Shown piece after piece: positions 8,126-15,810 of a stretch of 42,125 nt of DNA (the stretch's first letter is position 1; the number at the start of each line of letters is the position of its first letter). Origin of the DNA: an uncultured Caryophanales bacterium (lineage in GTDB: Bacteria > Bacillota_I > Bacilli_A > RF39 > UBA660). A program made the translations under genes and the position numbers. The notes beneath the pieces are model-generated. The model saw only the letters and a list, made by a program, of their open reading frames with translations, had not been told where the DNA came from and ran no database searches. The stretch covers positions 1-42,125 of the forward strand of contig CAMVNW010000007.1 in NCBI GenBank assembly GCA_947168965.1, in the 5' to 3' direction.

Positions 8126-8423
8126 TATTACCCACCACCTTTGGTATCTTTATCTCACAGACACGATAATCATCACAATTACCTACAACTTCATCAATTG
8201 ATATTGACTCATCTGCTACATCTTCTCTTAACTCACAACTAAAATCATCTAAACACCAACTCATTGGTTCTACATTAGAAATACCATTTATTTCATTAAT
8301 AATATTAATATCACTATCAATCTTATCAAACTCAGATAAAACCATAAGATTTTCTTCATCAGTTAAACCAATTAATAATTTTTCTGCATAATCATTAACC
8401 ATTTCTTTAGTAAACTTTCCCAT
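8115..8423 (-). CDS. gatC: Asp/Glu-tRNA amidotransferase subunit C
   Basis: This 102-residue small subunit wraps around and stabilises the GatA-GatB interface. It has the short helical N-terminus typical of the family (KEMVNDYAEKLLIGLTDEE), the ISNVEPM turn and the LREDVADESI segment (consensus LRxD). AGGAGG precedes the ATG by 5 bases. It is the first gene after the Asn T-box; order gatC-gatA-gatB is standard, and asnS is added at the end. Confidence 0.93.
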   Translation of the reverse strand: MGKFTKEMVNDYAEKLLIGLTDEENLMVLSEFDKIDSDINIINEINGISNVEPMSWCLDDFSCELREDVADESISIDEVVGNCDDYRVCEIKIPKVVGNNEE

Positions 8424-8437
8424 ATTGCCTCCTTAAC

Positions 8438-8671
8438 AAAAAAACAGTAATCACATCCCTAAAAAAGGGACGAACTACTGTTAGAATCCGCGGTACCACC
8501 CTAGTTACACTAAGTCACTCAAAGATGATAACGGAATCATTCCGACCTATTCTACTAAACTTCGATAAGTAACTCCATGGTGTTATTCATGCTTAACATA
8601 TTACTAGTATCCCACCATCACTAGCTCTCTATAAACTGTTTTAAACACTACTTCTCCACTTCAAAGTCATT
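8438..8671 (-). promoter_or_regulatory. T-box leader, asparagine (AAC) specifier
   Basis: The minus strand has stem I with AGAGAGCTAGTGATGGTGG (about 8611-8629), a specifier AAC at 8584-8582 followed by A and CCATGG, and the highly conserved bulge CTAGGGTGGTACCGCGGATTC (8484-8504). The terminator pairs AACAGTAGT and TCCCT with AGGGA and ATTACTGTT (8445-8482), followed by seven T. The specifier matches the last gene of the operon, asnS, so uncharged tRNA-Asn should induce gatCAB-asnS. This leader fills the 316-bp gap between gatC and the next gene. Confidence 0.94.
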
Positions 8672-8677
8672 TAGACA

Positions 8678-8706
8678 ATTATAACATAAAATTCTATTTT
8701 TGTGCA
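8678..8706 (-). promoter_or_regulatory. Promoter of the gatCAB-asnS operon
   Basis: A TATAAT (8683-8678) lies 7-8 bases upstream of the T-box 5' end. The region 17 bases upstream (TGCACA) is a weak -35 match. Confidence 0.5.
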
Positions 8707-8724
8707 TATTTTTATAAAAAATCC

Positions 8725-8758
8725 AAAAAAAAGATAAATCTATAACTTATTTATCTTT
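8725..8758 (-). terminator. Terminator of the gene at 8740-9393
   Basis: On the minus strand AAAGATAAAT-loop-ATTTATCTTT overlaps the gene's last codons and is followed by eight T. Confidence 0.8.
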
Positions 8759-9393
8759 TGAAAACTCTTATTAAAACTAGATACTAAACTATTAAACTCA
8801 TCTTCATTAATAAAAACTTTATTACAATTTTTATAAATAGAATACTTTATATCATTTTTCATAGGATTAGAATCATAAGAAACAGAATTAACCCTAATCT
8901 CTTGACCATCAATAAAATATTTAGCCATATAAGAATAACTGTTTTCATCAGAATTATAATCTGTTTCACCATATTTATTCTCATAAATAGTTTCAATACT
9001 TTTACTTTCAAAAACCAAATTATAATCTAAATCATATCGCTTTTCCACAAAAACTTTTCTATCAATAGAATCATCCTTACTATCAATCTTAGAAATATTT
9101 TTTATACTTAAGTAAATACCATCTGAATCATTTTGATATAATACTTGCTGACGAATTCCATCAAAATTATTAGAAACAAAAATCATACCACTTCTAAAAA
9201 ATATAAATAGTTTTTCATCCTTATAATTAACTAACGAAAAATTGTAACTATCATCATCATTATAAAAAAAATTAGTAACTCCATCACGATTAATTAAATC
9301 CTCTATAAGATTATTAATCATAATATCATTACTAATTGAATAAATATATTTCATAATATCAGTCTTTTCTTCTAAATTAACTCTACAAAACAT
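8740..9393 (-). CDS. Unknown soluble protein, 217 aa
   Basis: I do not recognise this protein. It has no signal peptide or TM segment. The N-terminal half contains two helix-prone stretches (KYIYSISNDIMINNLIEDLI), and the rest is beta-prone, rich in Asp, Ser, Tyr and Phe (YNFSLVNYKDEKLFIFFRSG). The frame reaches a GTG at 9405, but GAGGTG lies 4 bases before the ATG at 9393, which is therefore preferred. A TGG-TATACT extended -10 is at 9427-9419, and a strong terminator follows, so it is a single-gene unit between the Asn T-box operon and a divergent nucleosidase. Confidence 0.6.
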   Translation of the reverse strand: MFCRVNLEEKTDIMKYIYSISNDIMINNLIEDLINRDGVTNFFYNDDDSYNFSLVNYKDEKLFIFFRSGMIFVSNNFDGIRQQVLYQNDSDGIYLSIKNISKIDSKDDSIDRKVFVEKRYDLDYNLVFESKSIETIYENKYGETDYNSDENSYSYMAKYFIDGQEIRVNSVSYDSNPMKNDIKYSIYKNCNKVFINEDEFNSLVSSFNKSFQKINKL

Positions 9394-9474
9394 AAAACAC
9401 CTCACCTACACTAAAAAAAGTATACCATATAAAAAAAGAATAATAAATAATTTCTATGAAAAAAAATAAAAAAA

Positions 9475-9483
9475 TGATATAAT
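9475..9483 (+). promoter_or_regulatory. Extended -10 promoter of the nucleosidase gene
   Basis: TG-A-TATAAT, 16 bases before the start codon, with no clear -35. The same extended -10 form recurs at 33825 (+) and 33778 (-). Confidence 0.5.
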
Positions 9484-9498
9484 TAACTCGGTGATTTT

Positions 9499-10086
9499 AT
9501 GAATATACTTTTCGTAATAGCAATGAAAAAAGAAGCAAATAAAATAATAGAACATTATAACCTACAAAAACAAACAGAATACTTCTATAAAAAAAATAAC
9601 ATTTCATTAGTAATAACAGACGTAGGAAGAAATAATGTAACAAAAAAACTACTAGAAATATCAAAAATATATAATATGGAAGAATCAATAATAATAAATA
9701 TAGGACTAGTAGGATCAAATAACCTAAACATAGGGAGTATTATAGAAGTTAAAAACAGCTTGGGGTACCACTTTGACCTAACACCATTTGGTGATAAACT
9801 ATATCATACAACAAACTCTCCATATAAACTAAATACAATAAATGAATTAAAAGAAATAGACTGTTATACATCAGATGGATTTGTTCAACAAACAAATATA
9901 AAAGAAACATGTGTATTTGATATGGAACTAAATACAATAACACTTTTTCCACATAAAAATATACACTCCATAAAAATAGTATCAGATACATTAAACGCAA
10001 ATTCATATAATGAATTCAACTATGATGAAGCAATAGAAAATTCATTAAAGTATTCAGATAAAATAATAAGCTCATATCAAAATTGA
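9499..10086 (+). CDS. Short MTA/SAH nucleosidase-like protein (MtnN/Pfs family)
   Basis: This 195-residue protein belongs to the PNP/UDP phosphorylase fold. The N-terminus MNILFVIAMKKEA aligns with E. coli MtnN (IGAMEEE), keeping Glu12. The central NIGLVGS and IGSIIEV segments, TSDGFV, FDMELNT (Glu143) and VSDTLN (Asp163) match the MtnN purine and ribose sites and the catalytic Asp. MtnN cleaves methylthioadenosine and S-adenosylhomocysteine to release adenine. At 195 residues it is about 35 shorter than E. coli MtnN, with the loss between the sheet core and the ME motif. GGTGAT lies 4 bases before the ATG. It could instead act on another nucleoside. Confidence 0.75.
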   Translation: MNILFVIAMKKEANKIIEHYNLQKQTEYFYKKNNISLVITDVGRNNVTKKLLEISKIYNMEESIIINIGLVGSNNLNIGSIIEVKNSLGYHFDLTPFGDKLYHTTNSPYKLNTINELKEIDCYTSDGFVQQTNIKETCVFDMELNTITLFPHKNIHSIKIVSDTLNANSYNEFNYDEAIENSLKYSDKIISSYQN

Positions 10087-10100
10087 TATGAACTTTTTTT
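10072..10100 (+). terminator. Terminator of the nucleosidase gene
   Basis: TCATATCAA-AA-TTGATATGA followed by ACTTTTTTT, spanning the stop codon and touching the convergent gene's end at 10099. Confidence 0.82.
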
Positions 10101-10989
10101 AATTCCATAAATTAGAAGGATAAACACCATCTTTGACTAAATCACAAATATAATTAGATAATGCTTCCCTATCTTCCTTATAAGTCATTCCAGAGAATTT
10201 AGCCCCTGTTTCTAAAACAGTAACACTTGCCTTACCTTCATCAATAGACTTCTTAACAATAGTAGGTAAATAAAACTCTTTTTTACTTAAATCAGTATTT
10301 TCATTAAAAAACTCTATAAAATACCTAGAAGCATCCTCAAACATACAAGGAGTAAATCCCCATAAATTAACAGAAACCAAAGCATCTCTATCAATTAAAT
10401 GTTCACCGTCTTCAATATAAACTAAATTACCATCCTTATTAATAATATTAGTTCTTTCATTAATGTCAATAAGTTTTCCATCAACTACATTACAAATACC
10501 ACGAGAAACACTACCATAATCACTCATAGTATTAATAAGCTTATAAGAAACCATACAATAATTTTTAGAAAATCTATCAACATTCTTTAAATAATCAGCA
10601 ATCTTAATAAAAGATTCCCTACCATAAAAATCATCCGCATTAATAACAATAAAATTATCATCAATAACATCACGACAACTTAAAACCGCATGCCCAGTTC
10701 CCCATGGTTTAACGCGATCACTAGGAACACTAAAACCAGCAGGAATATTATTAATATCTTGAAAAACATACTCTACATCAATCTTATTCTCAATACGTTT
10801 ACCAATAGTACTTCTAAAATCAGAATAAATATCCTCACGAATTATAAAAACAACCTTCTTAAATCCAGCTTGAATCGCATCATAAACAGAATAATCAATT
10901 ATAAACTCATCATTAGGACCAACACCTGTCATCTGCTTAATACCACCAAATCTGCTACCTAATCCAGCAGCCATAACAACTAAAATCAT
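10099..10989 (-). CDS. Sugar-phosphate nucleotidyltransferase-like protein
   Basis: This 296-residue protein has the GT-A nucleotidyltransferase fold seen in GlmU, GalU and RmlA. The N-terminus MILVVMAAGLGSRFGGIKQM is the nucleotide-binding GxGxR...K motif, PWGTGHAVL is the base-binding strand, and INADDFYGRE holds the metal-binding Asp (DD). The substrate cannot be assigned; the GGIKQM and YEL-lacking core differ from GalU. Its ATG overlaps the truB stop (ATGA), so it is translationally coupled to a tRNA pseudouridine synthase with no obvious functional link. No sugar pathway genes are adjacent. Confidence 0.82.
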   Translation of the reverse strand: MILVVMAAGLGSRFGGIKQMTGVGPNDEFIIDYSVYDAIQAGFKKVVFIIREDIYSDFRSTIGKRIENKIDVEYVFQDINNIPAGFSVPSDRVKPWGTGHAVLSCRDVIDDNFIVINADDFYGRESFIKIADYLKNVDRFSKNYCMVSYKLINTMSDYGSVSRGICNVVDGKLIDINERTNIINKDGNLVYIEDGEHLIDRDALVSVNLWGFTPCMFEDASRYFIEFFNENTDLSKKEFYLPTIVKKSIDEGKASVTVLETGAKFSGMTYKEDREALSNYICDLVKDGVYPSNLWN

Positions 10990-11864
10990 TTTATACCTCC
11001 AAACATCTTATAAGGTTTAATAAAACTATTATCCTTATCATACACCTTATATAAAGCTAATATCAAATCATTACTATCAACAAATAAAACACAACTAACC
11101 CCATAATCATTCTTTAATAAACAACCATTTAAAATCTTACCTTTTAAATCATCATCTACTTTAACTTTATACATATCTTTAAAATATGTTCCTAAATCAA
11201 TTAGTTTATAATTACCATTTTCTATATCACTAATACTATAAGCATTATCAATAGAAAAATCACCTTGACGAGTCCTAACTAAAGAACTCATAACACCATA
11301 ACAACCTAATTTATCAGCAATGTCCCTTATCAAACTTCTAATATAAGTACCCTTACTAACTAAACACTTAATACTAAAATCAATAAACCCATCACTATAA
11401 CTAATATCACTAACAAGTTCAATACTCTTAATATTAACAAGTCTTCGAGGTAATTCAATTTCAATTCCTTCTCTAGCATACTCATATAACTTCTTACCAT
11501 TAATCTTAACAGCAGAATACTTAGGAACCTCTTGATAATATTCACCAACCATACTATTTAAAGCTGAAACAATATCATCATGACTATAACTTACATCACA
11601 TTTATCAATAACATTACCAGTAGTATCTAAAGTATCAGTAAGTATTCCAAGTCTAACACCAGCAATATACTCCTTATAATCACTAGTAATCATATCAACC
11701 AAACTAGTACACTTTCCTAAACACATAACGAGTACACCAGTAGCCATAGGATCAAGAGTACCTGTATGACCTATTTTCTTAGTACCTAAAATTTTACCAA
11801 CCTTATTAACCATATCACGACTGGTAAAACCTTTTTCCTTATTTACAACAATAATTCCATCCAT
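10986..11864 (-). CDS. truB: tRNA pseudouridine(55) synthase TruB
   Basis: TruB converts U55 of tRNA to pseudouridine in the T loop. The 292-residue protein has the catalytic motif GHTGTLDPMATG (nucleophile Asp38), the N-terminal GIIVVNKEKGFTS, YQEVPKYSAVKINGKKLYEYAR and the SKGTYIRSLIRDIADKLG motif. The reading frame extends to a GTG at 11873, but a GTGAT just upstream of the ATG at 11864 favours the ATG. It is normally next to rbfA and ribF; here it is separate and followed by a nucleotidyltransferase. Confidence 0.95.
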   Translation of the reverse strand: MDGIIVVNKEKGFTSRDMVNKVGKILGTKKIGHTGTLDPMATGVLVMCLGKCTSLVDMITSDYKEYIAGVRLGILTDTLDTTGNVIDKCDVSYSHDDIVSALNSMVGEYYQEVPKYSAVKINGKKLYEYAREGIEIELPRRLVNIKSIELVSDISYSDGFIDFSIKCLVSKGTYIRSLIRDIADKLGCYGVMSSLVRTRQGDFSIDNAYSISDIENGNYKLIDLGTYFKDMYKVKVDDDLKGKILNGCLLKNDYGVSCVLFVDSNDLILALYKVYDKDNSFIKPYKMFGGIK

Positions 11865-11879
11865 AAAAATCACATAATA

Positions 11880-11908
11880 ATTCTACATTATTTAAAAATA
11901 TAAATCAA
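11880..11908 (-). promoter_or_regulatory. Promoter of truB
   Basis: TTGATT (11908-11903) and TAGAAT (11885-11880), 17-base spacer, 16 bases before the ATG. Confidence 0.6.
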
Positions 11909-11912
11909 TACT

Positions 11913-12281
11913 TTATAATATCTTATTATCTAATATATTAAATTCGTAATTGCCATATTTAATACTACCATTAACAATACCATCCGAATCAACACTAATA
12001 CTTCCACTATCTGGAAACTCCCCTGAATACTCTAAATCAGTACAAGTATTACTACCATTATCAAAATCAATACGACATCCATCAAAAGGAGTTAAAGTAG
12101 CTTTCTTATCAACTGCTATACTATTTAAAGCTCTTATTAAATTATTAATAGAAATATCATAACTGCTCTTCTTAGAACTTTTAATAATGCTTGTTACCTT
12201 AGGAATAGCAATAATACTTAACAATCCTAAAATAACAATTACAGCTAATAATTCAATCAATGTAAATCCTTTTTTTTTCAT
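11913..12281 (-). CDS. Type IV prepilin-like protein (ComGC/PilE type)
   Basis: This 122-residue protein has a textbook class III prepilin signal: MKKKG then FTLIELLAVIVILGLLS, with Glu5 of the mature protein and cleavage expected after Gly5. The helix continues IIAIPKVTSIIKSSKKSS. The C-terminal part has two Cys (GCRID...NTCTD) that could form a disulfide, and a small beta-rich end. Such pilins build type IV pili, DNA-uptake pseudopili or secretion pseudopili; the ATPase, platform protein and peptidase are not in the window. A -35/-10 pair (12336-12308) lies directly upstream, so it is a monocistronic gene. Confidence 0.85.
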   Translation of the reverse strand: MKKKGFTLIELLAVIVILGLLSIIAIPKVTSIIKSSKKSSYDISINNLIRALNSIAVDKKATLTPFDGCRIDFDNGSNTCTDLEYSGEFPDSGSISVDSDGIVNGSIKYGNYEFNILDNKIL

Positions 12282-12307
12282 AAATATTACCTACCTTACC
12301 TATTACA

Positions 12308-12336
12308 ATAATACCACACTAAAAAGAAATTAACAA
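12308..12336 (-). promoter_or_regulatory. Promoter of the prepilin gene
   Basis: TTGTTA (12336-12331) and TG-G-TATTAT (12313-12308 for the hexamer), 17-base spacer. Confidence 0.55.
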
Positions 12337-12337
12337 C

Positions 12338-12361
12338 AAAAAAGACATCACTAAGATGTCT
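12338..12361 (-). terminator. Terminator of the nrdD-nrdG operon
   Basis: On the minus strand AGACATC-TTAGT-GATGTCT begins in the last codons of nrdG and is followed by six T. Confidence 0.85.
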
Positions 12362-12911
12362 ATACATATAAATGACTACTCTTCTTAAAATGTATTACAC
12401 TAGTATTTTCTTCCAATAAGGAAACTTCACCATTCAATAAACTCTTACGAACATCGATAAGTCTTTGATTAGTAGATCCACGGTATTTACAATCTAAACT
12501 TTTAAATTCCATCATGAACTTACCATCAACTAAAACATCAATCACTGATAAAAAATCCATAATACTCTGTTTCTTCTTACCTAATTCAATTAATTGTTCA
12601 AAAGTATAACCAGTATAACACCAAATATTTAAGCCTAAATCTCTCGCATATTTTGCAATTTCATAACAAGCAGCGCTCTGACACATTGGATCACCTCCAG
12701 AAAAAGTAATCCCATCTTGATAAACTAAATCATCAATTTCTGACTTAATATAATCAATATCTACTAAAGCACCACCATTAAAATCATGAGTAGAAGGATT
12801 ATGGCATCCAAAACAATTATGAGGACAACCTTGAGTCCAAATAACTGTTCTGATACCAGGTCCATCTACAATACTATCCTTTTGCAAATCAGCAGCTAAT
12901 CTTATTTCCAT
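12360..12911 (-). CDS. nrdG: Anaerobic RNR activase NrdG (radical SAM)
   Basis: NrdG uses SAM and a [4Fe-4S] cluster to make the glycyl radical on class III ribonucleotide reductase. The cluster motif is CPHNCFGC (Cys29, 33, 36), followed by the SAM-binding FSGGDPM (about 70-76). Length 183 aa is normal. The frame extends to a TTG at 12950, but this would overlap the upstream small gene; the ATG at 12911 sits one base after that gene's TAA, which is a typical coupled arrangement. The neighbour that carries the radical Gly is the 59-aa peptide directly upstream. Confidence 0.93.
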   Translation of the reverse strand: MEIRLAADLQKDSIVDGPGIRTVIWTQGCPHNCFGCHNPSTHDFNGGALVDIDYIKSEIDDLVYQDGITFSGGDPMCQSAACYEIAKYARDLGLNIWCYTGYTFEQLIELGKKKQSIMDFLSVIDVLVDGKFMMEFKSLDCKYRGSTNQRLIDVRKSLLNGEVSLLEENTSVIHFKKSSHLYV

Positions 12912-12912
12912 A

Positions 12913-13092
12913 TTACTTTTCTTCTTCGCATGGGCAATTAGACTTAACAATTTCTTTAATACCAGTATGTTTTACACGATCTTTTTCTTCTGCTCTTTTA
13001 CCATTATTAAATCTTTTAACATCCCCAGCTAAATAACCAGTAACTCTTCTAATTCTTTCGAATCCTACACCTTCTCCAACAACTTTTTCCAT
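12913..13092 (-). CDS. Separate glycyl-radical domain of class III RNR, 59 aa
   Basis: This short gene lies between nrdD and nrdG. The peptide contains GEGVGFERIRRVTGYLAG, then FNNGKRAEEKDRVKH. This aligns with the extreme C-terminus of E. coli NrdD (RRVCGYLG...KQEEVKRRVKHLG), with the radical Gly in TGYL (Gly19). The main NrdD protein here ends before that segment, so this peptide should carry the radical in trans. It has its own AGGGAG 8 bases before the ATG at 13092, 16 bases after the nrdD stop, and no simple frameshift joins the two. The tail CPCEEEK adds two Cys. Confidence 0.85.
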   Translation of the reverse strand: MEKVVGEGVGFERIRRVTGYLAGDVKRFNNGKRAEEKDRVKHTGIKEIVKSNCPCEEEK

Positions 13093-13108
13093 AATTTATT
13101 CTCCCTTC

Positions 13109-15409
13109 TTAACAATCACAATTTAAATTATTTATAGTTTCAAGTGGAACACTATCAAACTCTTTTCTTCCACATCCTGGACAAACATCACCTATAACAC
13201 CAACATATCCACATACAGGATCTCTGTCAACTGGGTGATTTATTGCACCATATCCAATTCCGCTTTCTTTCATAAGACGAATAACACTCTCAAATGCATC
13301 AGTATTCATAACTGTATTACCATCTAATTCAATATAAGTAATATGACCTCCATTAGTAAGTGCATGATATGGAGCCTCTAACTTAATCTTATCAGCAATA
13401 CTAATATGATAATAAACTGGTACATGGAATGAATTTGTATAATAAGCTCTATCAGTAACTCCTTTAATCTTACCATATATAGCTCTATCAATATTAACAA
13501 ATCTTCCAGATAAACCTTCAGCAGGAGTAGCAATTAAAGTAAAATTCAAATTATACTCTTTTGCAAATTCATCAGTTTTATTTCTCATAAATCCAATAAT
13601 TTCTAATCCCAATTTTTGAGCTTTCTTAGATTCACCATGATGTTCACCAATTAAAGCCTTTAAAGTCTCAGCAAGACCGATAAATCCAATAGTTAAACTA
13701 CCATGTTTTAAAACCTTTCTTAAACGATCAGTAGGTTTTAACTTATCACCATCAGTCCAAACACCTTGCTCAAGTAAAAATGGGAAATTGTAACATCTCT
13801 TACTACATTGAACCTCAAATCTTTCCAATAATTGATCACGAACAAGTTCCATTTTTTCAGATAATTCTTGATAAAAACCATCCATATCAGCTTTATCTCT
13901 ATCACCTAAACAAATACCATGTTTAATAGCAATTCTAGGTAAATTGATAGAAGTAAAACTTAAATTACCACGTCCACCTGTAGTTTCATTATTCTTATCA
14001 GTAACATCACTCATAACACGAGTACGACATCCCATATAACCAACTTCAGTTTTATAATCTCCCTCTTTATAAAAACTTAAATTGAAAGGAGCATCAATAA
14101 ATGAGAAATTAGGGAACAATCTTTTAGCACTAACCTTACAAGCTAATTTAAATAAATCATAATTCTTATCTTCTTTATTATAATTAACTCCCTCTTTTAC
14201 CTTAAATATTGAAACTGGGAATATTGGAGTTTCACCATGTCCTAAACCTTCATTAATAGCAAGTAAGAAGTTTTCAGTAACCATACGTCCTTCAGCACTT
14301 GTATCAGTACCAAAATTTATACTTGAAAAAGGTACTTGCGCTCCAGCTCTAGAATGCATAGTATTCAAATTATGAACAAATGCTTCCATAGCTTGATAAG
14401 TGATACGATTAGTTTTTTCTAAAGCCTTCTCATAGCTTTTCTTAAATAATCTTAAAACAGATTCAGAATCCTTATAAAAGTTTTCAAAAATATTAATATC
14501 AAATTCAATACTATTTAACTTATCAATAATATTAGAAACACGATCCATATTAACAAAACTAGTTAAATCAGTATAATCTAACAAATCATAAATTTGTTGT
14601 TTTAATTGTTTTTTAAAAGTCTTTAAAACACCAGGAGCCATATAATAATCAAATGCAGGAATACTTTGTCCACCATGTTGATCATTTTGATTAGATTGAA
14701 TAGCAATAGCAGCAAGTGCTGAATAAGACATAATATCATTTGGACGTCTTAAATATCCATGACCTGTAGAAAAACCATTCTTAAACAATCTATCAAGTTC
14801 AATTTGCATACAAGTTGTAGTACCCATAGCAAGGAAATCCATATCATGAATATGTATATCCCCATCATCATGAGCCTCACTAAACTTAGTTTTCATTAAA
14901 TATGCCTTAGCAAATTCCTTAGAAATAGTACTACCATATTGTAACATTGTACCCATAGCAGTATCACCATCTACATTGGCATTTTCTCTTTTAGCATCAT
15001 CCTCATTAGCAGTTTTTAAACCCAACCCTTCAATAGACTTTAAAAACTTATGAGTTTTCTTCTCATCGAAGAATAATTTACGTGAATTATTACGTCTTTC
15101 ACGATAATCAGCAAACGAAGCACACACATCTTCATAACCCTTATTCTTCATTTCATCTTCTATCAAATCTTGAATTTCTTCAATCTTAATTTTATCATTA
15201 TCACGAGCTAACTTTTCTATTCTCTTAATAACAGCGTGATAAACCTTTTGAATATCCTTCTCAGTATACTTAACCTCTTCCTCAGTTGACACACTGTCAA
15301 AACCTTTTTTAATCGCAATCGCAATCTTAGTTCCATCAAAATCAACTAACTTTCTGCCATTACGTTTAACAACCTTAAGGTTCTCTAATATTTCTTCTGT
15401 ATCAGTCAT
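13109..15409 (-). CDS. nrdD: Anaerobic ribonucleoside-triphosphate reductase, large part lacking the glycyl-radical tail
   Basis: Class III RNR makes dNTPs without oxygen. This 766-residue protein has an N-terminal ATP-cone (about 10-105; VVKRNGRKLVDFD). The ten-strand barrel carries TTTCMQIELDRLF (about 197-209), NDQHGGQS (242-249) and MGCRTRV (459-465; active-site Cys461). A zinc-site remnant near the end reads DPVCGYVG...CPGCG (Cys733, 743, 746), where the usual first Cys of CxxC is Asp730. The protein then ends NLNCDC; the last two Cys might complete the metal site. The RVxGYLG radical segment of ordinary NrdD is missing and is encoded by the next gene. AGGAGG precedes the ATG. Confidence 0.93.
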   Translation of the reverse strand: MTDTEEILENLKVVKRNGRKLVDFDGTKIAIAIKKGFDSVSTEEEVKYTEKDIQKVYHAVIKRIEKLARDNDKIKIEEIQDLIEDEMKNKGYEDVCASFADYRERRNNSRKLFFDEKKTHKFLKSIEGLGLKTANEDDAKRENANVDGDTAMGTMLQYGSTISKEFAKAYLMKTKFSEAHDDGDIHIHDMDFLAMGTTTCMQIELDRLFKNGFSTGHGYLRRPNDIMSYSALAAIAIQSNQNDQHGGQSIPAFDYYMAPGVLKTFKKQLKQQIYDLLDYTDLTSFVNMDRVSNIIDKLNSIEFDINIFENFYKDSESVLRLFKKSYEKALEKTNRITYQAMEAFVHNLNTMHSRAGAQVPFSSINFGTDTSAEGRMVTENFLLAINEGLGHGETPIFPVSIFKVKEGVNYNKEDKNYDLFKLACKVSAKRLFPNFSFIDAPFNLSFYKEGDYKTEVGYMGCRTRVMSDVTDKNNETTGGRGNLSFTSINLPRIAIKHGICLGDRDKADMDGFYQELSEKMELVRDQLLERFEVQCSKRCYNFPFLLEQGVWTDGDKLKPTDRLRKVLKHGSLTIGFIGLAETLKALIGEHHGESKKAQKLGLEIIGFMRNKTDEFAKEYNLNFTLIATPAEGLSGRFVNIDRAIYGKIKGVTDRAYYTNSFHVPVYYHISIADKIKLEAPYHALTNGGHITYIELDGNTVMNTDAFESVIRLMKESGIGYGAINHPVDRDPVCGYVGVIGDVCPGCGRKEFDSVPLETINNLNCDC

Positions 15410-15441
15410 TTTGTTTTCCTCCTACCATCATTTTCACACTC

Positions 15442-15470
15442 ATTTTATATCAAAAAAGAACCCAAGTCAA
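15442..15470 (-). promoter_or_regulatory. Promoter of the nrdD operon
   Basis: TTGACT (15470-15465) and TAAAAT (15447-15442), 17-base spacer, 33 bases before the ATG. This is the best -35 match in the window. Confidence 0.75.
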
Positions 15471-15801
15471 TACATTTTAAAACATTTTTTCGTACAATTG
15501 TTCGTCATAATCTTTTAACCCTTATAATACAACAAAAACTAAAAATAAAAATTTTATGTTAATTTACATTTTTAATTTTTTCAAAAAATATCCAAATAGT
15601 TAATTATTTAAAAAAGCCTTTATTTTAAAAGGAAAATTCATTTTTAACAAAATTACATTTTTACGTAAAAAATACATTTTCTTCAAAATCAAAAATCAAA
15701 CTTTTTTTAATTTTAAAAAAAAATGTATATTATTAAATCACAATTATCTTGAAAAACCACACTTTAATAAAATAAATAAATTCGAATAAAATTTATTATA
15801 G
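15471..15801. other. AT-rich intergenic region with two palindromes upstream of nrdD
   Basis: This stretch has no gene. It contains CG-T-ACAATTGT-T-CG (15491-15504, core ACAATTGT), 21 bases upstream of the nrdD -35, and a perfect TTTTTACGTAAAAA at 15658-15671. TACATTTT-like units recur through the region, and CCTTTTATTTTAAAAGG-type pairing occurs near 15618. No NrdR box (acaCwAtATaTwGtgt) was found. DnaA boxes were not seen. Confidence 0.5.
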
Positions 15802-15810
15802 GTGATCACT

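Noticed and set aside
12912-12950. TTG start giving nrdG 13 extra residues
   Set aside because: It would overlap the glycyl-radical peptide gene by 38 bases in another frame, while the ATG at 12911 directly follows that gene's stop.
13140-13215. CGYVG near the end of NrdD as the radical glycine site
   Set aside because: It lies in the zinc-site context (VCGYVG...CPGCG). The true RxTGYLxG pattern, with the KRAEE...RVKH tail, is in the next gene.
15471-15801. Replication origin or DnaA-box cluster in the AT-rich gap
   Set aside because: No TTATCCACA-like boxes were found and there is no dnaA or dnaN neighbour.
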